Assembly: GCA_003978185.1 (NCBI GenBank)
Contig: QOAH01000120.1
Location: 1 to 5,783, forward strand
Length of the DNA stretch: 5,783 nt
Direction of reading: 5' to 3'
DNA from: Candidatus Thioglobus sp.
GTDB taxonomy: Bacteria; Pseudomonadota; Gammaproteobacteria; PS1; Thioglobaceae
Shown here: positions 1 through 5,402 of the stretch, piece after piece
How positions within the stretch are numbered: position 1 is the stretch's first letter
Layout: each line of letters opens with the position of its first letter
Program-made: the position numbers and the translations under genes
Notes under the pieces: generated by a model
The model's database searches: none
Told to the model about the DNA's origin: nothing
Seen by the model: the letters and a program-made list of their open reading frames with translations, nothing else

Positions 1-819
1 TTCACAAAAACCATTAGCCTTAAGCAGCCCGCCTTCGCTACGCATAAGATCAGAATTGTCAAACCATTTGTTGCCTGTCATGCCAGGCATAAACAAGATT
101 AAATCTGCAGCAAATTCACCACCTTCGGTAACTACCTTATCAACTTCAAATTTTTTCATCTTATTGCCAAGATGCGTAGCAATATTGCGTTTTTTCATCT
201 CACCGAGTAAGCCTTTAACCGCTTTTTTACCTAAGCGCGCACCGGGTTTTTCTGCAGGGGTAAAAAACGTTAGATTGAATTTATCACGCCTACCTTCTTT
301 ACGCAGTTGTGTATCAATGCCAAATAAGAATTCAAACATTGGGCCGCCACGCATCGCACTCGGCTCTTTTGGATTGCCCGAAAATCCAATAGCAATATCA
401 CCACCATCCATTGCCTTTAAACGATCGCGGATCGCTTCTGCTGAGCTTAACCCCTCACAAGGCGTGATTGCATGTTCAATACCGGGAAGTTTTTTAATAA
501 ACCGCCCACCCGAAGCAATAATCAAAGCATCATTTTCATATAGGCCAATAGGGGTGATCACCTTACGACCACCTTCTTCTAGGCCTGTCACCTCACTGGC
601 TACATGATGAACGTTCATGCGCTTGAAAAAGTTATCTAAAGGCACAACAATATCTTTTTTGCTGGCCGCACCCGATGGCACCCAGATTAAGCTTGGCATA
701 TAAACCAACTCCGCCTTGGGAGATATCAAAGTAATTTCACATTGCTTATCTTGCTTTCTAAGGGTTTTAACTGCAGTCAATCCTGCAAAACCTGAGCCAA
801 TAATGGTGATCTTCTTCAT
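1..819 (-). CDS. SQR-like NAD(P)/FAD-dependent oxidoreductase (3' end outside window)
   Basis: First 273 residues of a two-dinucleotide-binding-domain flavoprotein of the sulfide:quinone oxidoreductase / flavocytochrome c sulfide dehydrogenase flavoprotein superfamily; relatives are usually about 370-430 residues, so roughly the last third lies off the window. An N-terminal FAD-binding Rossmann motif GSGFAG is at residues 8-13, followed by a YMPSLIWVPSG stretch (40-50) resembling the SQR segment after the first beta-alpha-beta unit, IIASGG at 100-105, and a GGPMFEF block at 158-164 matching the SQR 'GPAYE' region. Cys121 sits where I would place the first SQR active-site cysteine (Acidithiobacillus Cys128); the second one (Cys160) appears to be replaced, as the segment reads SAMRGGP. 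The third cannot be seen. Family members oxidise sulfide at the inner membrane and pass electrons to quinone; here the substrate is uncertain. Start ATG at 819 is supported by AAGGA (826-830) six bases upstream and by a good promoter at 884-912. It is transcribed separately from the dioxygenase operon. Confidence 0.85.
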   Translation of the reverse strand, partial: MKKITIIGSGFAGLTAVKTLRKQDKQCEITLISPKAELVYMPSLIWVPSGAASKKDIVVPLDNFFKRMNVHHVASEVTGLEEGGRKVITPIGLYENDALIIASGGRFIKKLPGIEHAITPCEGLSSAEAIRDRLKAMDGGDIAIGFSGNPKEPSAMRGGPMFEFLFGIDTQLRKEGRRDKFNLTFFTPAEKPGARLGKKAVKGLLGEMKKRNIATHLGNKMKKFEVDKVVTEGGEFAADLILFMPGMTGNKWFDNSDLMRSEGGLLKANGFCE

Positions 820-825
820 CTCTAA

Positions 826-830
826 TCCTT
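826..830 (-). promoter_or_regulatory. Shine-Dalgarno site of the SQR-like gene
   Basis: Reads AAGGA on the minus strand with six bases (TTAGAG) before the ATG at 819. It fixes the start of the SQR-like flavoprotein immediately ahead of its FAD-binding motif. Confidence 0.7.
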
Positions 831-883
831 ATCTATGTTGTAACAAAAATGGTCATTGTCTGGGTTTCCACACTCCTAGCAAT

Positions 884-912
884 ATTATCTATATACGCTT
901 GTGATTCATCAA
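884..912 (-). promoter_or_regulatory. Predicted sigma70 promoter of the SQR-like gene
   Basis: On the minus strand a -35 hexamer TTGATG (907-912) is followed after exactly 17 bases by a -10 hexamer GATAAT (884-889). The match to TTGACA/TATAAT is 4/6 and 5/6 with ideal spacing. Transcription would begin near 877, giving an untranslated leader of about 57 bases before the ATG at 819. An AT palindrome lies just upstream of the -35 (926-935). Confidence 0.6.
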
Positions 913-922
913 ATTCTAACAC

Positions 923-939
923 AGTTAAAATTTTAGTTA
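923..939. promoter_or_regulatory. AT-rich palindrome upstream of the SQR-like promoter
   Basis: A perfect 10-base palindrome TAAAATTTTA (926-935) is framed by two direct AGTTA copies (923-927 and 935-939). It sits about 50 bases upstream of the predicted start of the SQR-like transcript, a position suited to an UP element or an activator site. It also covers the stop codon of the possible 55-codon reading frame. No known operator consensus is recognised, and AT-rich sequence produces such palindromes by chance. Confidence 0.2.
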
Positions 940-1100
940 GCAGGCACTCTTAGTGTGCACATACTACCCTCTTTAAACTTTACTTCCATGTCTATAGCAT
1001 TCATCACCCTCACATTCAATTCAAATTCTATTCCCACCTTTGTCAAATGGTTTTTAAATTTTCCTGAGAGTTTCAGGTCAAAAAATATATAATCTAGCAT
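933..1100 (-). CDS. Possible small protein or gene remnant, 55 residues
   Basis: An uninterrupted minus-strand frame runs from ATG at 1100 to TAA at 933-935 and begins MLDYIFFDLKLSGKFKNHL. The product looks protein-like: alternating hydrophobic and charged residues (GIEFELNVRV, MEVKFKEG), no low complexity, no cysteine except Cys48, no signal peptide or membrane segment. The start resembles short uncharacterised gammaproteobacterial proteins that begin M(I/L)DYIFF, but I recall this only loosely and cannot verify it; if so, this copy would be shortened. Against it: there is no Shine-Dalgarno sequence before 1100, no convincing promoter, and the predicted -10 of the divergent nitroreductase gene (1088-1093) lies inside it. 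It would be the only coding content of the 313-base gap, and could share a transcript with the SQR-like gene downstream. Treat as tentative; its function is unknown. Confidence 0.35.
   Translation of the reverse strand: MLDYIFFDLKLSGKFKNHLTKVGIEFELNVRVMNAIDMEVKFKEGSMCTLRVPAN
1064..1093 (+). promoter_or_regulatory. Predicted sigma70 promoter of the nitroreductase gene
   Basis: A consensus -10 TATAAT (1088-1093) is preceded by CTGAGA (1064-1069, 4/6 match to TTGACA) with an 18-base spacer. Transcription would start near 1100, leaving a leader of about 33 bases that contains the ribosome site AGGA at 1122-1125. The surrounding sequence is strongly AT-rich. The -35 is weak, so the assignment rests mostly on the perfect -10. 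Confidence 0.5.
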
Positions 1101-1132
1101 AATAATTTTACAAACTTATTTAGGATATTTTA

Positions 1133-1711
1133 ATGCTTGACAAGGACGCCTTAGACACTTTATTTATAGAAGCCAGAAGTCACAACGGCTGGTTAGACCA
1201 AGATATTTCAGAAGAACAAATTAACCAAATTTACGAGTTAATGAAATTTGGTCCAACGGCCAATACTTGCCCTGCTCGATTAACTTTCGTTAAATCAGTT
1301 GAAGCTAAAGAGAAACTTAAACCCCACCTTGACGATGGCAACATTGAAAAGGCTATGAGTGCGCCAGCAGTGGCTATTATTAGCTACGACACTGAGTTTT
1401 ATGAAAAACTTGACTACTTATTTCCACATACTGATGCCAAGAGCTGGTACGAAGGTAAGCCAGACAAAATCGCATCTGTTGGCTCGATGAATGCAACGCT
1501 GCAAGGCGCTTACTTTATGATCGCAGCGCGCTCAGTTGGTCTAGATTGTGGCCCAATGGGTGGCTTTAACGCAGAAACGCTTGATCAAGAATTTTTCCCT
1601 GACGGAAAAACCAAATCTATCTTTCTTTGTTGCATTGGGCATGGCGATAGCACTCAAATCTTCTCGAGATCTCCTCGACTAAGTTTTGATGAGGCTTGCG
1701 AAATTATCTAA
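1133..1711 (+). CDS. rutE: RutE-like nitroreductase (malonic semialdehyde reductase family)
   Basis: A 192-residue nitroreductase-fold protein that aligns from end to end with the RutE/HadB subfamily (E. coli RutE is 196 residues). Shared landmarks are the N-terminal ARSHNGW (15-21), LMKFGPTANTCPAR (36-49, part of the FMN site), FYEKL and FPHTDAKSW in the middle (about 89-106), GLDCGPMGGF (136-145), and the C-terminal IGHGD and PRLSFDEAC. Family members are FMN enzymes that use NAD(P)H; RutE reduces malonic semialdehyde to 3-hydroxypropionate in pyrimidine breakdown, and close relatives accept other small aldehydes or nitro compounds. No other rut gene is adjacent, so a stand-alone detoxifying or promiscuous reductase is as likely; the symbol denotes subfamily, not proven pathway. 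ATG at 1133 follows AGGA (1122-1125) by seven bases. It is monocistronic here and converges on the flavoprotein gene with a gap of only 3 bases. Confidence 0.85.
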   Translation: MLDKDALDTLFIEARSHNGWLDQDISEEQINQIYELMKFGPTANTCPARLTFVKSVEAKEKLKPHLDDGNIEKAMSAPAVAIISYDTEFYEKLDYLFPHTDAKSWYEGKPDKIASVGSMNATLQGAYFMIAARSVGLDCGPMGGFNAETLDQEFFPDGKTKSIFLCCIGHGDSTQIFSRSPRLSFDEACEII

Positions 1712-1714
1712 GTA

Positions 1715-2899
1715 TTACACCACTTGGCCGGCAGCCCAGCCGGATGACCAGGCCCACTGAAAGTTATAACCACCTAGCCAACCAGTGACATCAACTGTTT
1801 CACCAATAAAATACAATCCTGCTTGAGATTTAACTTCCATACTTTTAGAAGATAGCTCATCTGTATTGACGCCACCTGTACACACTTCTGCTATACGCAT
1901 GCCTTCAGTGCCACTAGGGCGTAACACCCAATTATTCAACGTAGCACCTAGCGCTTTTAAATCACTCTGCTTAATTTGACCTAAAGGCAGGCTTGACAAA
2001 GGCTGATCAGTTAAAGTGTCAGCCAAACGAGTAGCCAAACGCTTGGGAAAAAGCTTAGATAAAATGGTTTTAAGCTCTGCCTTGCCGCGATCTTCCTGCA
2101 TTTTTAATAGCCAATCACTAGCATCTAAATCCGGCAATAAATCAACACTAACTTCATCACCCTTATACCAATAAGACGAAATCTGCAAAATTGCTGGGCC
2201 ACTAATGCCTCGATGAGTAATTAACACCCCTTCTCTAAAGCTTTGTCCATTACAACTCACTAAGGCATCAACTGATAAGCCTGATAAATCTTTAAAGTAT
2301 CTATCAATATCATTTTGATGAAAAGTAAAGGGCACTAGTGCTGGCCTGAAGGAAACTGTTTTAATGCCAAATTGTCTAGCCACTTGCAGGCCAAAATCAG
2401 TTGCGCCCATTTTAGGAATGGAAGGCCCGCCAGTGGCAATCACCAACGACTCTGACTGATATTTTTGTCCATCTGCAACCACAACATAGTGGTTTTTATA
2501 TTCAATACTCTCTACCTTTGAATCTAATTTGATACCGACACTCTTACACTGTTCAAGCAGCATATTTAATACAGCTGGCGCCCTGTCATCACAGAACAAC
2601 TGGCCCAGTGTTTTCTCTTGCCAACTCAATTTGTACTTATCCATCAGTGCAATAAAATCCCACTGGGTATAGCGAGCTAGCGCTGATTTACAAAAATGCG
2701 AGTTTTGAGAAAGGTAAGCTTCAGGATCAATATGTAAATTGGTGAAATTACAACGACCACCACCTGAAATTAAAATCTTTTTACCGACTTTATTGCTGCT
2801 TTCTAGAACCAGTACTTTTCGTCCGCGCCTGCTGGCCTCAATAGCGCACATTAGCCCCGCAGCACCTGCACCAATAATAATGACGTCGTATTGTTTCAA
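1715..2899 (-). CDS. BaiN/HI0933-family NAD(P)/FAD-dependent flavoprotein (YhiN-like)
   Basis: A 394-residue cytosolic flavoprotein, full length for the HI0933/YhiN/BaiN family (about 390-410). The N-terminal FAD-binding GAGAAG is at residues 10-15, followed by the family signature VGKKILISGGGRCNFTN (38-54), IATGGPS (about 154-160), and the C-terminal block CTGGV ... GLYFIGE ... GGYNFQWAWSSG that closes the FAD site. The family is widespread but its role in most bacteria is unknown; BaiN itself is linked to bile-acid dehydroxylation in gut clostridia, which should not be transferred here. The start is a TTG at 2899 giving MKQYDVIIIG. It is favoured because AAGGA (2905-2909) lies five bases upstream, because it overlaps the stop of the TlpA-fusion gene by four bases (TTGA), and because it places the Rossmann motif at the usual distance from the N-terminus. 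It is the last gene of the operon; no hairpin terminator is seen after it. Confidence 0.92.
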   Translation of the reverse strand: MKQYDVIIIGAGAAGLMCAIEASRRGRKVLVLESSNKVGKKILISGGGRCNFTNLHIDPEAYLSQNSHFCKSALARYTQWDFIALMDKYKLSWQEKTLGQLFCDDRAPAVLNMLLEQCKSVGIKLDSKVESIEYKNHYVVVADGQKYQSESLVIATGGPSIPKMGATDFGLQVARQFGIKTVSFRPALVPFTFHQNDIDRYFKDLSGLSVDALVSCNGQSFREGVLITHRGISGPAILQISSYWYKGDEVSVDLLPDLDASDWLLKMQEDRGKAELKTILSKLFPKRLATRLADTLTDQPLSSLPLGQIKQSDLKALGATLNNWVLRPSGTEGMRIAEVCTGGVNTDELSSKSMEVKSQAGLYFIGETVDVTGWLGGYNFQWAWSSGWAAGQVV

Positions 2900-4140
2900 A
2901 GGAGTCCTTTAATAGTGTTGATAATTGACTGTGAATCCCACTCTAAAGCGCCGAGATAAGCGTATCGAATAACACCTTTTCTGTCTAAAACAAGGCTAGA
3001 AGGGTAGGCGTATACACCCCAATCTTTTACTGCCTGTCCATCAGCATCGAGCATAATTGGCAACTCAAGTTTTACTTTTTTCATAAACTCTACAATCTGT
3101 TCTTTGGACTCGCCGACATTTATAGTAATAATATTAAAGTCATCTTGATCAAACTGCTGTTGAAGTCGCACTAATGAAGGGATCTCTTTGACACAAGGTC
3201 TACACCAACTTGCCCAGAAATTAAGCAAAATAACTCGACCCTTATATTTGCTAATATCCATTAGCTTGTCATCAAATGTATTGAGCGTTAACTGGATATT
3301 TTGTTTACCTTGGTAAGGCCTTAATACGGGTTCGCTAAAAATAACTTTAGATGAATTTTGTATGTTTTTATTTGCCGTCAATGGCTCTGAAATACTCACT
3401 GTATTCATTAATCGAACTGCCCGGATATAAACTTCGCTCAAACTGTCTTTTGCTTTAACATCAATTTTGGTTAAATCCTTAACATCGCGCCTATGAAAGC
3501 CACCATGAACTTCCTTGAAACGATGTATAAATACTGAGCTACCACCCCTCTCTAACTGCTTAGCAATTTCTTCACCATGAAAATACTTGGTACCAAATTG
3601 CGGCAACAACATATAAATTGGTAAATTGCTGTACTTAGCAACATCAATATATTTGGCAATTCTTCCAAGATCAGGCTTCCCATCAATCAAATGCGGGGAA
3701 TGCAATATGTGCCCTCTTAATAGATCTGATTTTGGATTGTTTAATTGCCATTGATAAGCAACCTCGAGTGCTAATTGGGCGCCTCGACCTGAAGTCAAAA
3801 AGAATATTTTTTTAAATGATTTATTTTTAGCGAAATCTACTAATTCAATCAAATCATTAATATTAAAGCGATCGATACTGCTACGGTATGTTGGAATCAT
3901 ATAGCTGCTATGTAAATCAGCCACCCAAACATCATAACCATCAAGAGCTAACTGTTGCACAGTAGGTATATGGCCTTTTCCAAAACCTCGCTCAGAGGGT
4001 AAGTACAAGAATAAGGTGTCTCCACCTGACACGTATGTATCAATACTAATAGTGCTGCCAGAGCTAAGCTCAATCTCTAGCTCTTCACCCGCAACAATAA
4101 CCGAAGATAAAAGAATGAAGATAAGGCCAAGCCATTTCAT
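2896..4140 (-). CDS. Exported fusion: alpha/beta-hydrolase-like domain plus TlpA-type thioredoxin domain
   Basis: A 414-residue protein in two parts. Residues 1-17 form a signal peptide (Lys2, hydrophobic core, cleavage probably after Ala17 or Gly18; no lipobox Cys), so it acts in the periplasm. Residues about 19-245 resemble an alpha/beta-hydrolase: LFLYLPSERGFGKG (about 43-56) like the oxyanion-loop region, GYDVWVADLH (68-77), a nucleophile-elbow-like LTSGRGAQLALE (115-126), and a late HGGFHRRD (212-219). The elbow reads T-S-G-R-G where G-x-S-x-G is expected, so the nucleophile position (118) is Gly. After a linker (about 250-280), residues about 281-414 are a TlpA/ResA/DsbE-type domain with FWASWCRPC (308-316; Cys313, Cys316), the following EIP (319-321), and a probable cis-Pro380. 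TlpA-type domains reduce disulfides in cytochrome c or oxidase assembly, or handle oxidised thiols. The ATG at 4140 overlaps the upstream stop by four bases (ATGA) and has no clear Shine-Dalgarno, so it depends on coupling. Partner and substrate are unknown. Confidence 0.85.
   Translation of the reverse strand: MKWLGLIFILLSSVIVAGEELEIELSSGSTISIDTYVSGGDTLFLYLPSERGFGKGHIPTVQQLALDGYDVWVADLHSSYMIPTYRSSIDRFNINDLIELVDFAKNKSFKKIFFLTSGRGAQLALEVAYQWQLNNPKSDLLRGHILHSPHLIDGKPDLGRIAKYIDVAKYSNLPIYMLLPQFGTKYFHGEEIAKQLERGGSSVFIHRFKEVHGGFHRRDVKDLTKIDVKAKDSLSEVYIRAVRLMNTVSISEPLTANKNIQNSSKVIFSEPVLRPYQGKQNIQLTLNTFDDKLMDISKYKGRVILLNFWASWCRPCVKEIPSLVRLQQQFDQDDFNIITINVGESKEQIVEFMKKVKLELPIMLDADGQAVKDWGVYAYPSSLVLDRKGVIRYAYLGALEWDSQSIINTIKGLL
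2898..2910 (-). promoter_or_regulatory. Hairpin covering the ribosome site and TTG start of the flavoprotein gene
   Basis: The minus strand reads AAAGG-ACT-CCTTT (2910 to 2898), a five-base-pair stem with a three-base loop. The left arm and loop contain the Shine-Dalgarno AAGGA, and the right arm includes the first two bases of the TTG start. A ribosome finishing the upstream gene, which terminates here, would open the stem, which fits translational coupling. The stem is short, so its effect is inferred. Confidence 0.35.
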
Positions 4141-4391
4141 AAATCACTGTATAAATCAATAATATAGTAAAGCATCGCCCCCTCAGAGGAGCGCGCTGGA
4201 CCAACAACTTTGGCTGGATAAAACTTCTCATCTGGGTTGGATTGCGCTATGGCAGTTTCTAAGTCTGCAACTATTTCAACGCTCATAGCCGGCACTCGAT
4301 CGCGCTTAATACGAGGAATACGCACCACTGCAAATTGTTCTTTAGCAAAGTTTGCTCGGGGGTGTGGGTCTAATGAATAACCGTTAACCAT
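4137..4391 (-). CDS. Conserved-looking small protein of unknown function, 84 residues
   Basis: I do not recognise this protein. It is a soluble, cysteine-free polypeptide of 84 residues with no signal peptide or membrane segment. The first third is basic (PRANFAKEQF, RIPRIKRDRVP). The rest suggests a small alpha/beta domain: a strand AVVRIPRI (21-28), strand and helix MSVEIVADLETAIAQS (36-51), then strands around YPAKVVG and MLYYIIDLY (73-81). The ATG at 4391 shares one base with the dioxygenase stop (TAATG), and its own stop overlaps the fusion-gene start (ATGA). No Shine-Dalgarno is evident, so it is probably made only by ribosomes arriving from the dioxygenase gene. This double coupling is the best evidence that it is a real gene; the codon pattern and lack of a competing frame agree. 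Being cytosolic, it more likely partners the dioxygenase than the exported fusion, but that is a guess. Confidence 0.75.
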   Translation of the reverse strand: MVNGYSLDPHPRANFAKEQFAVVRIPRIKRDRVPAMSVEIVADLETAIAQSNPDEKFYPAKVVGPARSSEGAMLYYIIDLYSDL

Positions 4392-5095
4392 TAGTCAGTC
4401 ACAATTTTAGAACCGCAGACTTGATTGGCCGGTACGGCAACATGAATCTTAGCCGGTAGTGACAGTTCCATTGCATTAACACGACGCACAAACTCCGCCT
4501 TATCAACACCGCCACCAATCATTTCATTAAAGGCTTTTTCTTCCCAGATTGAGCTCACGGTTCTGCCACCATAATCGTGCGCAGGGTAAACGCAGGTTTC
4601 GTCTGGCAATGTAAATAATTGTGAAATAGAATCAAATAACTTTTCTGCTGAACCGCCTTGGAAGTCACAACGACCACAACTTCTAATCAATAACGCATCA
4701 CCGGTAAAAACTTTATCATCCACAACATACGACATGCAGCCATCTGTATGGCCTGGTGTCGACATAGCCTTAAGACTATAGTCACCAAATTTAAGATTTT
4801 CACTATCTTTAATTAAAATATCGGCGCAAGCTACCGGGTTGGATTCGCCTAAAACAATTTTGGCATTGGTGAATTTTTGCTTAAGTGGGCAAGAGCTAGT
4901 GATGTGATCTGCATGCACATGGGTTTCAATAATATATTTAAGGTCTAACTTTAGCTCTTCGATTAAACCAATATCACGTTGCTGAGTCTCAGCAACTGCA
5001 TCAATGATAATGGCTTCTTTGGTGACTGAATCAGCTAATAAATAAGTATAAGTTGAGCTTTCTTTTTCAAACAAAGGCCGGAAAATTAAACTCAC
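4391..5095 (-). CDS. ETHE1-type persulfide dioxygenase (metallo-beta-lactamase fold)
   Basis: A 234-residue cytosolic enzyme of the ETHE1/persulfide dioxygenase family, which oxidises glutathione persulfide to sulfite and glutathione with one mononuclear iron and O2. The metallo-beta-lactamase motif THVHADH is at 58-64, TPGHTDGC at 113-120, [13 protein letters not shown] at 130-142, and PAHDY at 171-175. By comparison with human ETHE1 (His79, His135, Asp154), the iron ligands are His59, His116 and Asp133; Arg142 matches ETHE1 Arg163 and Cys140 matches Cys161. The N-terminal [15 protein letters not shown] is also typical. These features favour a dioxygenase over glyoxalase II, although a broader hydrolase annotation is possible. 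The start is a GTG at 5095 overlapping the yciI stop by four bases (GTGA); it has only a weak upstream A/G-rich site, so coupling is likely. The downstream 84-residue gene is joined by TAATG. The enzyme would clear persulfides made by an SQR or by cysteine breakdown. Confidence 0.9.
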   Translation of the reverse strand: MSLIFRPLFEKESSTYTYLLADSVTKEAIIIDAVAETQQRDIGLIEELKLDLKYIIETHVHADHITSSCPLKQKFTNAKIVLGESNPVACADILIKDSENLKFGDYSLKAMSTPGHTDGCMSYVVDDKVFTGDALLIRSCGRCDFQGGSAEKLFDSISQLFTLPDETCVYPAHDYGGRTVSSIWEEKAFNEMIGGGVDKAEFVRRVNAMELSLPAKIHVAVPANQVCGSKIVTD

Positions 5096-5391
5096 GGCAA
5101 TACTTTTTTAAAGGGTTTAACCACAACACTTTCATATGCACCTGAGGCTAGGTATGGGTCGGCATCTGCCCAAATTTTGGCATCTTCTAAAGAATCAAAT
5201 TCTGCAACCACGAGCGAGCCAGTAAAACCAGCTTCACCGGGTTCGTTATTATCAATAGCTGGATGTGGGCCTGCCAAAATCAAACGACCTTCATTCTTTA
5301 AAATGTTTAAACGTTCAATATGTGCAGGGCGCACAGCCATACGTTTTTCTAATGAGTTCTCAATATCTTGAGAAATTACAGCGTACAACAT
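5092..5391 (-). CDS. yciI: YciI-family small protein
   Basis: A 99-residue protein matching E. coli YciI (98 residues) nearly throughout: [16 protein letters not shown] (13-28), an [12 protein letters not shown] segment (34-45), [14 protein letters not shown] (about 52-65), WADADPY (about 74-80) and the C-terminal VKPFKKV. YciI proteins have a dimeric ferredoxin-like (YCII/muconolactone-isomerase-like) fold with a His/Asp-centred putative active site; His24 in RPAHIERL is the likely His. The biochemical function is not established. I chose the ATG at 5391 over the TTG two codons upstream (5397), because it gives the exact family N-terminus MLYAV and because AGGAG (5398-5402) is six bases before it. 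The gene follows dapB by nine bases and overlaps the dioxygenase start by four bases. Confidence 0.93.
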   Translation of the reverse strand: MLYAVISQDIENSLEKRMAVRPAHIERLNILKNEGRLILAGPHPAIDNNEPGEAGFTGSLVVAEFDSLEDAKIWADADPYLASGAYESVVVKPFKKVLP

Positions 5392-5397
5392 TTTCAA

Positions 5398-5400
5398 CTC

Positions 5401-5402
<2 letters not shown>
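5398..5402 (-). promoter_or_regulatory. Shine-Dalgarno site of yciI overlapping the dapB stop
   Basis: Minus strand AGGAG, six bases before the ATG at 5391; its first two bases are part of the dapB TAG stop codon (5401-5403). It decides the yciI start in favour of ATG 5391 and is the strongest ribosome site inside the operon. The genes after yciI have overlapping starts, mostly without good sites of their own. Confidence 0.75.

Larger units (their letters stand above)
820..1132. other. Divergent intergenic region between the SQR-like gene and the nitroreductase
   Basis: A 313-base AT-rich gap and the only one of note in the window. It contains a minus-strand promoter (884-912), a plus-strand promoter (1064-1093), the palindrome at 926-935, both genes' ribosome sites, and a possible 55-codon minus-strand frame (933-1100). 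No tRNA, riboswitch or factor-independent terminator is recognised in it. Confidence 0.6.

Noticed and set aside
56..607. Open plus-strand frame of 183 codons
   Set aside because: It lies antisense inside the SQR-like flavoprotein, which is open over all 273 visible codons with recognisable FAD and SQR-like motifs; the plus-strand product is Ser/Pro-rich and resembles no family.
716..904. Plus-strand frame of 62 codons across the start of the SQR-like gene
   Set aside because: It runs antisense over the N-terminal FAD motif and promoter of the SQR-like gene, with no ribosome site or family resemblance.
1727..1744. Inverted repeat CCGGC-AGCCCA-GCCGG (1728-1743) after the nitroreductase stop, as a terminator
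   Set aside because: The stem is only five pairs, is not followed by a T-run on the plus strand, and lies within the conserved C-terminal coding region of the flavoprotein.
4391..5095. Glyoxalase II or generic metallo-beta-lactamase hydrolase
   Set aside because: The SSTYTYLL N-terminus and the GDALLIR-x-CGR-x-DF segment with equivalents of ETHE1 Cys161 and Arg163 fit persulfide dioxygenase better.
5395..5397. TTG start for yciI two codons upstream
   Set aside because: The ATG at 5391 has optimal spacing to AGGAG and gives the family N-terminus; the TTG would be only 0 bases from that ribosome site.
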